From JBASTI01 sp964374025 (GTDB taxonomy: Bacteria > Patescibacteriota > Minisyncoccia > Spechtbacterales > HO2-43-30), in the NCBI GenBank assembly GCA_964374025.1, contig CAYJWU010000002.1:1-64000 (forward strand): a stretch of DNA of 64,000 nucleotides, written 5' to 3'. Shown one piece after another: positions 16,661-23,555 of the stretch. Position 1 is the stretch's first letter. Each line of letters opens with the position of its first letter. A model generated the notes under the pieces. The model saw only the letters and a list, made by a program, of their open reading frames with translations, ran no database searches and was not told the DNA's origin. The translations under genes and the position numbers were made by a program.

Positions 16661-17398
16661 TTATCTACTCTTTACAAGATGCAATACACGGCGGGATAGG
16701 ATTTCGAAGTTTGCTACTCCAATGGCTCCACCGGCAAGAGCGCCGATTATAGGACTGTTGAAGTACCAGCCGATTCCTGCGCCGATAGCCGCATCCACTC
16801 CGCAGAGCAGCCGCACATCAGAGTGAATGAGCTTAAACAGGGTTTTGGTGAACACTGCGCAGAATTTCACGGCCTTCGGGCTCTTCGCGACAGCCCAGAA
16901 AAGACCGTATATGCTACCGCCTGCCACTACTACAGGTAAGCCGAGGGGCGTCAGAGCCAAAGCAGCGACAGCCAAACTTTTTACCCTTGGCCGTGGGGCG
17001 TAGAAAGCATAGCTGCCGGCAAACGCAAACGATACCACCATCAGCATTGCTCCACCGTAACTCCAAGCGAACACCCATGTAAACGCATCGCTATTCGCAC
17101 GTGTAAATAGCCCAGTAGCGTACAGGCTATAACAAAGTGACGCAATCGTTGATGCGACTGCGATGGATACGAGAAGCACAGCACCTATCCTACGCGACCT
17201 CACGGTATTCCATGCTACTTCAAGGGCTTCCTTTATGGCCAATCGCACTTGTCGGAATTCATAGCTGAAGTAGCCAACTACTCCTCCGGAGATCAGGCCC
17301 ACCCACCAAAAGTACGGGTGCATGGTCAGGGCAATCACTGCCCCGACGGCTCCACCCAATGCGCATGATAGAAAAACCTTTAGGGTCCTCGTATCCAT
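16661..17398 (-). CDS. Multi-pass membrane protein, function unknown
   Basis: 245 residues from the ATG at 17398, chosen because AAGGAGG stands just upstream; the open frame extends further but through the promoter. Two N-terminal helices (LKVFLSCALGGAVGAVIALT, then WWVGLISGGVVGYFSY) and about four to five further hydrophobic segments, with a glycine-rich helix near the end (AAIGAGIGWYF, ALAGGAIGVANF). No family recognised. Strong promoter of its own, so not cotranscribed with rpiB. Confidence 0.65.
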   Translation of the reverse strand: MDTRTLKVFLSCALGGAVGAVIALTMHPYFWWVGLISGGVVGYFSYEFRQVRLAIKEALEVAWNTVRSRRIGAVLLVSIAVASTIASLCYSLYATGLFTRANSDAFTWVFAWSYGGAMLMVVSFAFAGSYAFYAPRPRVKSLAVAALALTPLGLPVVVAGGSIYGLFWAVAKSPKAVKFCAVFTKTLFKLIHSDVRLLCGVDAAIGAGIGWYFNSPIIGALAGGAIGVANFEILSRRVLHLVKSR

Positions 17399-17459
17399 GA
17401 CATGCCTCCTTCTTCGACACGTCTTTTCTTGTCCCTCTAAGTTTTGAGGAACTGAATCC

Positions 17460-17488
17460 AGTATAGACCAAAGAAGAAATCTTGTCAA
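17460..17488 (-). promoter_or_regulatory. Strong sigma70-type promoter of the membrane gene
   Basis: Complementary strand: TTGACA (17483-17488), 17-bp spacer, TATACT (17460-17465). It overlaps the last codon and stop of rpiB. Confidence 0.8.
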
Positions 17489-17943
17489 GCCACTGTCTTG
17501 TCAATTTTCGCAATTCGCCGCTTGTGGCGCTCATCGCCAGGGAAGGGAGTTTCAAGCCAGAGTTTTACGACCTGCTTTGCGTCTTCTTCCGGCACAAAAC
17601 GAGCGCCGAAGGACAAAACATTGGAGTCGTTGTGCTCGCGCATCAGTTTTACTAATTCCAAATTTAGCTGCCGACTCGCGTACACGGCAGCTCTCACGCC
17701 CTTATAACGATTACACACCATTGCTTCGCCTTGTCCCGAGCCGCCGAGCACAATGCCGCGATTGTTTTTGGGATCCTGTGAGACCTTTTCCGCAACCGGA
17801 CGAATAAAATCAGGGTAGTCATCCTCCGCGTCATAGGCAAAAGCGCCCATGTCTTCATATTCATAGTCCCATTCGCCGAGCCACTGCTTGATTTTTTCTT
17901 TGAGCTCGTAGCCCGCGTGATCTGTGCCTAAAAATATTCTCAT
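17485..17943 (-). CDS. rpiB: Ribose-5-phosphate isomerase B
   Basis: 152 residues, LacA/B-RpiB family. FLGTDHAGYELKEKI at the N-terminus binds the sugar phosphate. The phosphate loop reads VLGGSGQGEAMVCNR, the Mycobacterium-type GGSGxGE version with Glu as likely base instead of the Cys of E. coli RpiB (CGTG). It converts ribose-5-phosphate to ribulose-5-phosphate and so feeds the rpe/transketolase cluster. GGAG is present upstream of ATG. Confidence 0.93.
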   Translation of the reverse strand: MRIFLGTDHAGYELKEKIKQWLGEWDYEYEDMGAFAYDAEDDYPDFIRPVAEKVSQDPKNNRGIVLGGSGQGEAMVCNRYKGVRAAVYASRQLNLELVKLMREHNDSNVLSFGARFVPEEDAKQVVKLWLETPFPGDERHKRRIAKIDKTVA

Positions 17944-17965
17944 ATCCTTCTCCTCGCGGAAAACT

Positions 17966-19603
17966 CTAATATTTTATGTGTCGCATCGCGTAATCTAAAT
18001 CGGCGCCGACCTTTTTGCCCGGATTAAATATATTTTTTGGATCGAAAATTTCTTTTACTTTTTTAAAAAGTCCGTATATCTCCGCGCCGTACATTTTCTC
18101 AAGATACGGACTTCTGATTAAGCCGTCATTATGCTCCGCGGTTATAGACCCGCCATATTTCAAAACCAGATCATAAACCTTGTCGGCAACTTCCGGTATC
18201 TTTTTTCTCTCTTCTTCCCTTGACAAGTCCATAAGAGGAATAATATGAAAATTTCCACTGCCCGCGTGCCCGGCAAGGGTTGGGGCAATATTGTATTCCT
18301 TTAGTATATTATAAAGTTTTGGAAGAAATTCGGAAATACGCGCGGGTGAAACAATAATATCATCAATAAATGGTGTCGCTCTCTTATCCCTTACTTTGTC
18401 TCGTAAAAGATTAAAACTCTCGCGCCGCATCACCCAATACTTCTCTGTGTCCATGCCCCCCTTGGCGGCTTTGGTATAAACACCAAGCGGCTTGAGTTCC
18501 CCGCGTAACTTTCGCGCGCGGCTATCTATCTCTCCTTGCTCGTTCCCCGTAAGCTCCACAAGAATAACAAACTTGGGGAGTCCAAAGGTTTTTAGGATTG
18601 CAATCCCCTCTCCCCAAAAACTAAATACAAGCGCAAAGAAATTAGCAGTCCCTATTTTCTTCGCGATATCAGGCAAAAAGCGGATAGCAAGCTTCAGGGT
18701 ATTTTTATCAAACGTCTCCAGGCTCTCGGGTCTGTATTTTTGGGCTATATTTACAAAGTCCGCCATTTTTCCGATATCATCGAGAAATACGACTACAAGT
18801 CGCGAATATTTTTCTTTCTTAACCAGACCAAGTTCTGCTTCGGTGATTATGCCAAGCGTCCCCTGCGAGCCCACAAAAAGCTGGGCAAGATCGAAATGTT
18901 CCCGATCCCACACATTCCAAAGGTAATACCCCGCGGAGTTTTTGGAAACTTTGGGCTTTGCTTTTTGGATTATATCAAAGTTATCTTCGGTAAGCTCGTA
19001 TATTTTTCGGTAAATTCTTCCTTCGAAGTCGTCCTGCGATTTCTTTTTTTGAAGTTCTACGGCATCCAGTTTTTTGAATTCATATTCATTTCCATCGGAA
19101 AGAACGGCCCTTAGGCGACGGACATATTTGTCTGTCTGCCCATAGCGCAATGTCTTCTCGCCACCAGAGTTATTGGCTATCATTCCCCCCAATGCGCAGA
19201 TTGATTTACTCGCGGGGTAGCTCGGAAAAATCAGATTCTTCTTTAGTGTTTCTTTTTCAAAATCTCTATAATAAACGCCGGGCTCTACAACCGCCGAATC
19301 CTCTCCTATATTTTTTATATTATTAAAATATCTATCAAATTCAACAACTATGGATTCGGAAAGCGGCCCGCCTGTCATATCTGTGCCGCCGGAACGCGGA
19401 GTCAAAGATAGTTCTGGATACTTTTCTTTGTTTTCTGAAACAAATTTCACCAGATTCCCTATATCTTCCGCGTCTTTGGGAAATACCACCGCCTTCGGCC
19501 GCACCTCAAAGATACTCGCGTCGCGGCTATATTTATCCAGCGTTTCATCATCCGCGGCAACTTCACCTTTTAGCAACCTTTTTAGTACATCTCGCCAATC
19601 CAT
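17966..19603 (-). CDS. FAD-linked 2-hydroxyacid oxidase (GlcD / D-lactate dehydrogenase type)
   Basis: 545 residues. N-terminal FAD-binding PCMH domain: LTPRSGGTDMTGGPLSES, ALGGMIANNSGGEKTLRYGQ and FVGSQGTLGIITEAELGLV. C-terminal FAD-oxidase domain: PTLAGHAGSGNFHIIPLMDL and ITAEHNDGLIRSPYL. It oxidises D-lactate, glycolate or a similar acid; the electron acceptor is unknown, and no Fe-S partner (GlcF) is adjacent. Its start overlaps the stop of the coiled-coil gene upstream by one base. Confidence 0.92.
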   Translation of the reverse strand: MDWRDVLKRLLKGEVAADDETLDKYSRDASIFEVRPKAVVFPKDAEDIGNLVKFVSENKEKYPELSLTPRSGGTDMTGGPLSESIVVEFDRYFNNIKNIGEDSAVVEPGVYYRDFEKETLKKNLIFPSYPASKSICALGGMIANNSGGEKTLRYGQTDKYVRRLRAVLSDGNEYEFKKLDAVELQKKKSQDDFEGRIYRKIYELTEDNFDIIQKAKPKVSKNSAGYYLWNVWDREHFDLAQLFVGSQGTLGIITEAELGLVKKEKYSRLVVVFLDDIGKMADFVNIAQKYRPESLETFDKNTLKLAIRFLPDIAKKIGTANFFALVFSFWGEGIAILKTFGLPKFVILVELTGNEQGEIDSRARKLRGELKPLGVYTKAAKGGMDTEKYWVMRRESFNLLRDKVRDKRATPFIDDIIVSPARISEFLPKLYNILKEYNIAPTLAGHAGSGNFHIIPLMDLSREEERKKIPEVADKVYDLVLKYGGSITAEHNDGLIRSPYLEKMYGAEIYGLFKKVKEIFDPKNIFNPGKKVGADLDYAMRHIKY

Positions 19604-19971
19604 TATTTTCCACTCTCAATTCCCAACTTCATCTCAACATATTTTACACGCGCCATAATATCTTCCATCTCATCTTTATACGCCATATCTCGCTGTATCC
19701 CCTCAACATCCCTCTGTATGATGCTAAGCGATGCTTCTACATGGGCGAATCTACGATCAACTTGTTCAAAACGTCCATCTACCTTATCAAAACGTTCGTC
19801 TACTTTCTCAAAACGCTCATCTACCCGGTCAAAACCTTTGCGCATATCTTGCTCTAGTTGGTCAAAACGTTTATCCTGACCCGCAAAACGCTTATCTTGA
19901 CTCGCAAATCCCCCTGCTACCATCGTGGCCAATTTATCCATTGTTATTTCTTTTTCCTTAGACTTTTTCAT
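19603..19971 (-). CDS. Coiled-coil repeat protein, function unknown
   Basis: 122 residues. Repeats of about seven residues in the form RFEKVDERFDKVDGRFEQVD give a continuous coiled coil. The C-terminus MARVKYVEMKLGIESGK is nearly identical to that of the protein at 26531-26869 (one substitution), so the two are recent paralogues. No membrane segment. Located between gap and the FAD oxidase. Confidence 0.7.
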   Translation of the reverse strand: MKKSKEKEITMDKLATMVAGGFASQDKRFAGQDKRFDQLEQDMRKGFDRVDERFEKVDERFDKVDGRFEQVDRRFAHVEASLSIIQRDVEGIQRDMAYKDEMEDIMARVKYVEMKLGIESGK

Positions 19972-19973
19972 TT

Positions 19974-20984
19974 TTATTTTATCAACTTACCTATCTCCAA
20001 AACCTCCCTTAATAGCATGGCGCTATACCCCCATTCATTGTCGTACCAAGCAAAAACTTTGACGAGGTTGCCGCCGACTACGCGGGTATGATTGAGGTCA
20101 ACAATTGCTCCGGCTGTGGTTTTTAAAATATCAGAAGAGACCAATGGCTCACGCGTCACCTCAAGTACCCCCTGCCAACGCAGCGCTTTCGCGGCTTTTT
20201 CAAAAATTTCATTTATTTCCTCGGCCGTAACATTCCGCTTCGCGACAAAAGTAAAATCAATCACTGAACCGGCGGAAACCGGCACCCGCAGAGCAACACC
20301 GGTAAATAGCCCTTCCAGTTCCGGTATTGCTTTGCTGGTTGCTTCGGCGGCGCCGGTTGTCGTGAGCACAATGTTTTGCGCGGCGGCCCGACCACGGGCA
20401 AGTTTTTTGTTCGGACCGTCAACCAATCCCTGGCTTGAAGTATACCCATGCACGGTCGTGAGAAGCGCCTTTTCGACTCCCGGATTTTCGGACATAACCG
20501 CGGCTACCGGGCCTGCCGCGTTTGTCGTGCAAGAAGCGTTAGAAATAATATTGCCCTTGCCAAGGTCCTCCGTATTTGTGCCGATTAAAACATGAAGCAC
20601 ATTGCCCTTGGCTGGCGCCGACACTACCACGTACTTTGCGCCTGCTCTTATATGCTTTTGCGCTCCGCTATCAAACGCGAAAACTCCCGTGGACTCAACT
20701 ACAACATCCACGCCGAGCTTTTTCCATGGCAAACTTTCAGGATCTTTTTCTGTTAAACTTAAAACTTTCTTGCCGTCTACTGATAAATATTTCTTTCCCC
20801 CTTCCTCTACGGCTTCTACTGATTTTTCATACCGGCCATAGACAGTGTCATATTTTAATAAATACGCAAGCGTCGCCTCGTCTGTAAGGTCGTTAATAGC
20901 GACTAATTCTACGTTCTGGGCGCCGAATGCTTGCCTGAAAAATGTGCGGCCTATTCGGCCAAAGCCATTGATTGCTATTTTCAT
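19974..20984 (-). CDS. gap: Glyceraldehyde-3-phosphate dehydrogenase
   Basis: 336 residues. N-terminal Rossmann start IAINGFGRIGRTFFRQ, active-site Cys in ISNASCTTNAAGPV, then RGRAAAQNIVLTTTGAAEA and the C-terminal WYDNEWGYSAML. It oxidises glyceraldehyde-3-phosphate to 1,3-bisphosphoglycerate. Asp after the second strand (INDLTDEATL) suggests NAD preference. It joins the aldolase and transketolase genes in this window as the lower part of glycolysis. Confidence 0.97.
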   Translation of the reverse strand: MKIAINGFGRIGRTFFRQAFGAQNVELVAINDLTDEATLAYLLKYDTVYGRYEKSVEAVEEGGKKYLSVDGKKVLSLTEKDPESLPWKKLGVDVVVESTGVFAFDSGAQKHIRAGAKYVVVSAPAKGNVLHVLIGTNTEDLGKGNIISNASCTTNAAGPVAAVMSENPGVEKALLTTVHGYTSSQGLVDGPNKKLARGRAAAQNIVLTTTGAAEATSKAIPELEGLFTGVALRVPVSAGSVIDFTFVAKRNVTAEEINEIFEKAAKALRWQGVLEVTREPLVSSDILKTTAGAIVDLNHTRVVGGNLVKVFAWYDNEWGYSAMLLREVLEIGKLIK

Positions 20985-20999
20985 ATGGTTAAAACAATA

Positions 21000-21941
21000 T
21001 TAATTACATAATTTTTTTGCCAAAAGGATCGCGCCCCACGCGCCCGGATCTTTGTTGTCTGAAAAACGAACATACGGGCAATGTTTCCCCACTTCTTTTC
21101 GAAAAACTTCCTCCAACCCCGGCATTCGCCATACCGACCCTATAACCCCGAGACAAAATTCTTTATTCCGGCACCCCAATCTTTCCGAAACCGCTTTCAC
21201 TCCCAGGCCAAGTTCTCGCGCTCCCTCGTCCCGTATCCTTTCCGCTACCGCGTCATTTTGCCCTATTGCTCTGTCTACAATTCTAGCATACGAGGCAATG
21301 TAAGGCTTCATGTCCTGTTTTTTCTTAAAAATCTGCGCGTAGACATGGGGGACAAAATCTTCCATGGTTTTGACATGCGCCTTTTTGAGCAACAGCTCCT
21401 CCAAAACTGTTTTATCTCCCCTTCCGTCCCAAGCCCGTGTCGCGGCTTTCATTGCCGCGAGCGCGAAATAATACGCGCTCCCCTCGTCTCCCAACGCAAA
21501 ACCCCACCCCACGCATCTTCTCACCTTTCCATCGCTTTCGCCGTAAACATTTGACCCGGTTCCGGCAATAACTAATATGCCGTTCTTTTCCCCGGGGCAA
21601 CGCGCTTCAAGCGCTATCTTTGAATCATTCACCGCGTCAAAAACCGATCCCCGGGGTAACGCCGAACGCATAAGTTTTTTGTAAAACGCCTCGTCCTTCG
21701 CCGTATCAATCCCCGCGGACCCAAGCACCGCATACACCTTTCCTGCTTTCGCTCGCGCAAGAAGCGGCGCGATTAAATGAGTAAAGTTCCTTCGGACAGC
21801 ATCCTTTCCAAGATCATGATAATTAAGGGCCCTCCCCTTTCTCTGCATCAATATCTTAAGGCTCTCGTCCGTGAGGATTGCCTCGCTTTTTGTACCGCCC
21901 CCTTCCACCCCCATATAAAAATTTACTTTTTGCTTTTTCAT
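21000..21941 (-). CDS. BadF/BadG-type ATPase, N-acetylglucosamine kinase-like
   Basis: 313 residues of the ASKHA (actin/hexokinase) fold. Phosphate 1 motif EGGGTKSEAIL, connecting region AVLGSAGIDTAKD, phosphate 2 motif VIAGTGSNVYGE, and GWGFALGDEGSAYYFA, typical of eukaryote-like GlcNAc kinases. The 2-hydroxyacyl dehydratase activators of the same family need an Fe-S cysteine pair not seen here, so sugar kinase is favoured. Start overlaps the stop of the VIT gene by 4 nt. Confidence 0.82.
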   Translation of the reverse strand: MKKQKVNFYMGVEGGGTKSEAILTDESLKILMQRKGRALNYHDLGKDAVRRNFTHLIAPLLARAKAGKVYAVLGSAGIDTAKDEAFYKKLMRSALPRGSVFDAVNDSKIALEARCPGEKNGILVIAGTGSNVYGESDGKVRRCVGWGFALGDEGSAYYFALAAMKAATRAWDGRGDKTVLEELLLKKAHVKTMEDFVPHVYAQIFKKKQDMKPYIASYARIVDRAIGQNDAVAERIRDEGARELGLGVKAVSERLGCRNKEFCLGVIGSVWRMPGLEEVFRKEVGKHCPYVRFSDNKDPGAWGAILLAKKLCN

Positions 21942-22630
21942 ATAATGCGGCTTACTCCAAATCCGATAGCGTACGCGACGACTGCGGCGAGTCCTCCGAC
22001 AAGAAACATCTCAAGGCCGCTTGAAAACCAGGATTTTTCCGTAAAGACAGATCGCGCGGCACCTATACCAAACAGGGCAATAGCGGTAAATATCGAGGCG
22101 TACAAAAAGGCGTTAGCGCTTGCGGTGAAAAATATATAAGGCACAAGCGGCACAAGGCCCGCGAGCATAAATGACGCAAGGGTCACAAGCGCTCCTTTAA
22201 GCGGCCGGGCTTCTTCCTGCTCCACAAGACCTATTTCTTCGTGCATCATGAAATCAAGGGCGAATTTTTCATTGTGAGTAATAAGGTCTGCAAGGCCCGT
22301 AAGGCCAGAATCCGTATAGCCCTTGCTTTGCAAAAAAGCGGAAATCCGCTCCTTGTATTTCTCTTTGTCTTCCCGAAGAAGACGTCTGTTGCGTTCTCTT
22401 TCTTTGGCGTATAAATCCTTCTCGGACTTTGTCCCAAGATAATTCCCGCTTGCCATAGAAATGCCATCCGCAAAAAGGTTCGCAAATCCCAAAACCAAAA
22501 TCACGATAGGATCTAAAGACGCGCCGACAACCCCCGCGACCACCGCGAAGGTAGTGATTACCCCATCATTTGCCGCATACACCGCGTCCTTCAAAAACTC
22601 CCCAATTTTCTTATAGAACCAAGGCATCAT
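21938..22630 (-). CDS. VIT-family (CCC1-like) divalent metal transporter
   Basis: 230 residues. VYAANDGVITTFAVVAGVVG is the diagnostic first helix of VIT/CCC1 proteins, and ANLFADGISMASGNYLGTKS the second; three more membrane helices follow, and the cytoplasmic MMHEEIGL segment lies between them. The family moves Fe2+ or Mn2+. A promoter in the palindrome at 22762-22803 may drive it. Confidence 0.9.
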   Translation of the reverse strand: MMPWFYKKIGEFLKDAVYAANDGVITTFAVVAGVVGASLDPIVILVLGFANLFADGISMASGNYLGTKSEKDLYAKERERNRRLLREDKEKYKERISAFLQSKGYTDSGLTGLADLITHNEKFALDFMMHEEIGLVEQEEARPLKGALVTLASFMLAGLVPLVPYIFFTASANAFLYASIFTAIALFGIGAARSVFTEKSWFSSGLEMFLVGGLAAVVAYAIGFGVSRII

Positions 22631-22688
22631 TTATAATCCAATGATAACAAGGGGAGAAATTTGTATCAATGGGAAAAGCTAACATGCG

Positions 22689-22731
22689 CTACAAATATTT
22701 TCCTGTCCAGCTTTTTTTGTTTTTGGAGATA
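22689..22731 (-). pseudogene. Diverged duplicate of the last 43 bp of uvrA
   Basis: On the complementary strand this reads ISKNKKSWTGKYL-stop, matching the uvrA C-terminus ISKNKQSWTGKYL-stop at 23556-23598. Nucleotide identity is 38 of 43. The five differences fall in four codons, and three of those codons are synonymous. Homology stops exactly at the stop codon on one side. It reads as the old uvrA end displaced by the inserted PaaX/Cas2-like unit, or as a tail carried by that unit. Confidence 0.85.
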
Positions 22732-22761
22732 CCGCGGGGGACACGCATTTTTATAAGGACA

Positions 22762-22803
22762 CTTTATACAAATGCAACGCGATCGCGTTGCATTTGTATA
22801 AAG
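22762..22803. repeat. Perfect 42-bp palindrome downstream of the PaaX/Cas2-like gene, site G
   Basis: 21-bp arms, no mismatch, no loop; the arm ends TACAAATGCAACGCGA. It stands 1 nt beyond the stop codon of 22805-23449. No T run follows, so it is not a standard terminator. A possible leftward promoter, TTGCAT (22772-22777), 16 bp, TATAAA (22750-22755), uses its arm as the -35 box and points towards the VIT gene. Confidence 0.95.
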
Positions 22804-22804
22804 A

Positions 22805-23449
22805 CTAAGTTCGAATATACTTGTTGCGGATATCAAGGTACGTGCGCGGCAAAACTCTCTTGTCATAAAAATATTTCCTTAAAATTTTGTCGCTGTCTAT
22901 CTTGGCGGTAAACATAATTGTAAAAGGAGTTATGCCCAAATACTCACAAACGTAACGCATTTCTTTTTCACATTCGTATGGGTAAATCCATACACTTTTT
23001 TGAAACTGAAAAAATCCCAGACTTTTAAGTTTTGCTCTCAAGCCATCTCGGAGTGATTTTGACTTTTCAGGAATATCGAAAAGAAAAAAACGCCATTGCT
23101 TGTCCCATTCTTTAGGATGGGGAACAGTCACATCCTCAAATTGCACATGCCCAAATACTTTTTTGCCTTTCTTGGTTAGCGTAAGCTCAATGATATTTTC
23201 TTTTTTATTATATTTCCATCGAATATAATTGTTTCGTTTTAGTTTGTAGATACTTTGGCGAACCTGCTCCGGGTCTTTCTCGGGAGGAATATAAGGACCA
23301 CCCTCTTCCCACCACTTCCTTAGGTAGTATTTCGCAAGAGCCCAAACAACTCGCCCGCCCATTGGGGAAATAACAAGCGCTCCCCCTAAAAGAGCGATTA
23401 AGATCGCCTTCTCGACAGAGTTTTTGTCGATTTTCATTCTTGCTGGCAT
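22805..23449 (-). CDS. PaaX-like winged-helix protein with Cas2-like domain, copy 1
   Basis: 214 residues from the ATG at 23449 (MPARMKIDKNS). After a hydrophobic stretch (ILIALLGGALVISPMGG), residues about 45-95 form a winged helix (RQSIYKLKRNNYIRWKYNKK, then ELTLTKKGKKVFG). Residues about 110-190 have the Cas2/PaaX-middle ferredoxin-like pattern WRFFLFDIPEKSKSLRDGLR, GFFQFQKSVWIYPYE and IMFTAKIDSD, with Asp in FDIP at the Cas2 Asp position. PaaX proteins are DNA-binding regulators; Cas2 is a CRISPR adaptation protein, but no CRISPR array or Cas1 is present. A paralogue of identical length is at 61845-62489. The -10 box TATACT lies 8 nt before ATG, so the mRNA is probably leaderless. Confidence 0.85.
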   Translation of the reverse strand: MPARMKIDKNSVEKAILIALLGGALVISPMGGRVVWALAKYYLRKWWEEGGPYIPPEKDPEQVRQSIYKLKRNNYIRWKYNKKENIIELTLTKKGKKVFGHVQFEDVTVPHPKEWDKQWRFFLFDIPEKSKSLRDGLRAKLKSLGFFQFQKSVWIYPYECEKEMRYVCEYLGITPFTIMFTAKIDSDKILRKYFYDKRVLPRTYLDIRNKYIRT

Positions 23450-23457
23450 ACACAATA

Positions 23458-23485
23458 AGTATACCTCAACCTATACTTTATACAA
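23458..23485 (-). promoter_or_regulatory. Promoter of PaaX/Cas2-like gene 1
   Basis: Complementary strand: -35 TTGTAT (23480-23485), inside the palindrome arm, 16-bp spacer, -10 TATACT (23458-23463). ATG begins 8 nt after the -10, implying a leaderless transcript and likely autoregulation if the product binds the palindrome. Confidence 0.6.
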
Positions 23486-23520
23486 ATGCAACGCGATCGC
23501 GTTGCATTTGTATAAAGTAT
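23473..23520. repeat. Perfect 48-bp palindrome upstream of the PaaX/Cas2-like gene, site H
   Basis: 24-bp arms without mismatch or loop; the inner 20 bp of each arm (TTTATACAAATGCAACGCGA) equal those of site G on the other side of the gene. It lies 24 bp upstream of the start codon. Confidence 0.95.
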
Positions 23521-23555
23521 TTTACGATACTTTTATTAAGGGGCTGAAAAAGGAA

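Noticed and set aside
22803..22805. Palindrome G as an intrinsic terminator
   Set aside because: There is no T run after the stem on either strand, and the same palindrome occurs upstream of the gene at a promoter.
22805..23449. A CRISPR-Cas locus, because the protein has a Cas2-like domain
   Set aside because: No Cas1, no other cas gene and no regularly spaced direct repeats occur anywhere in the window. The winged helix and C-terminal arrangement fit PaaX-type proteins better.
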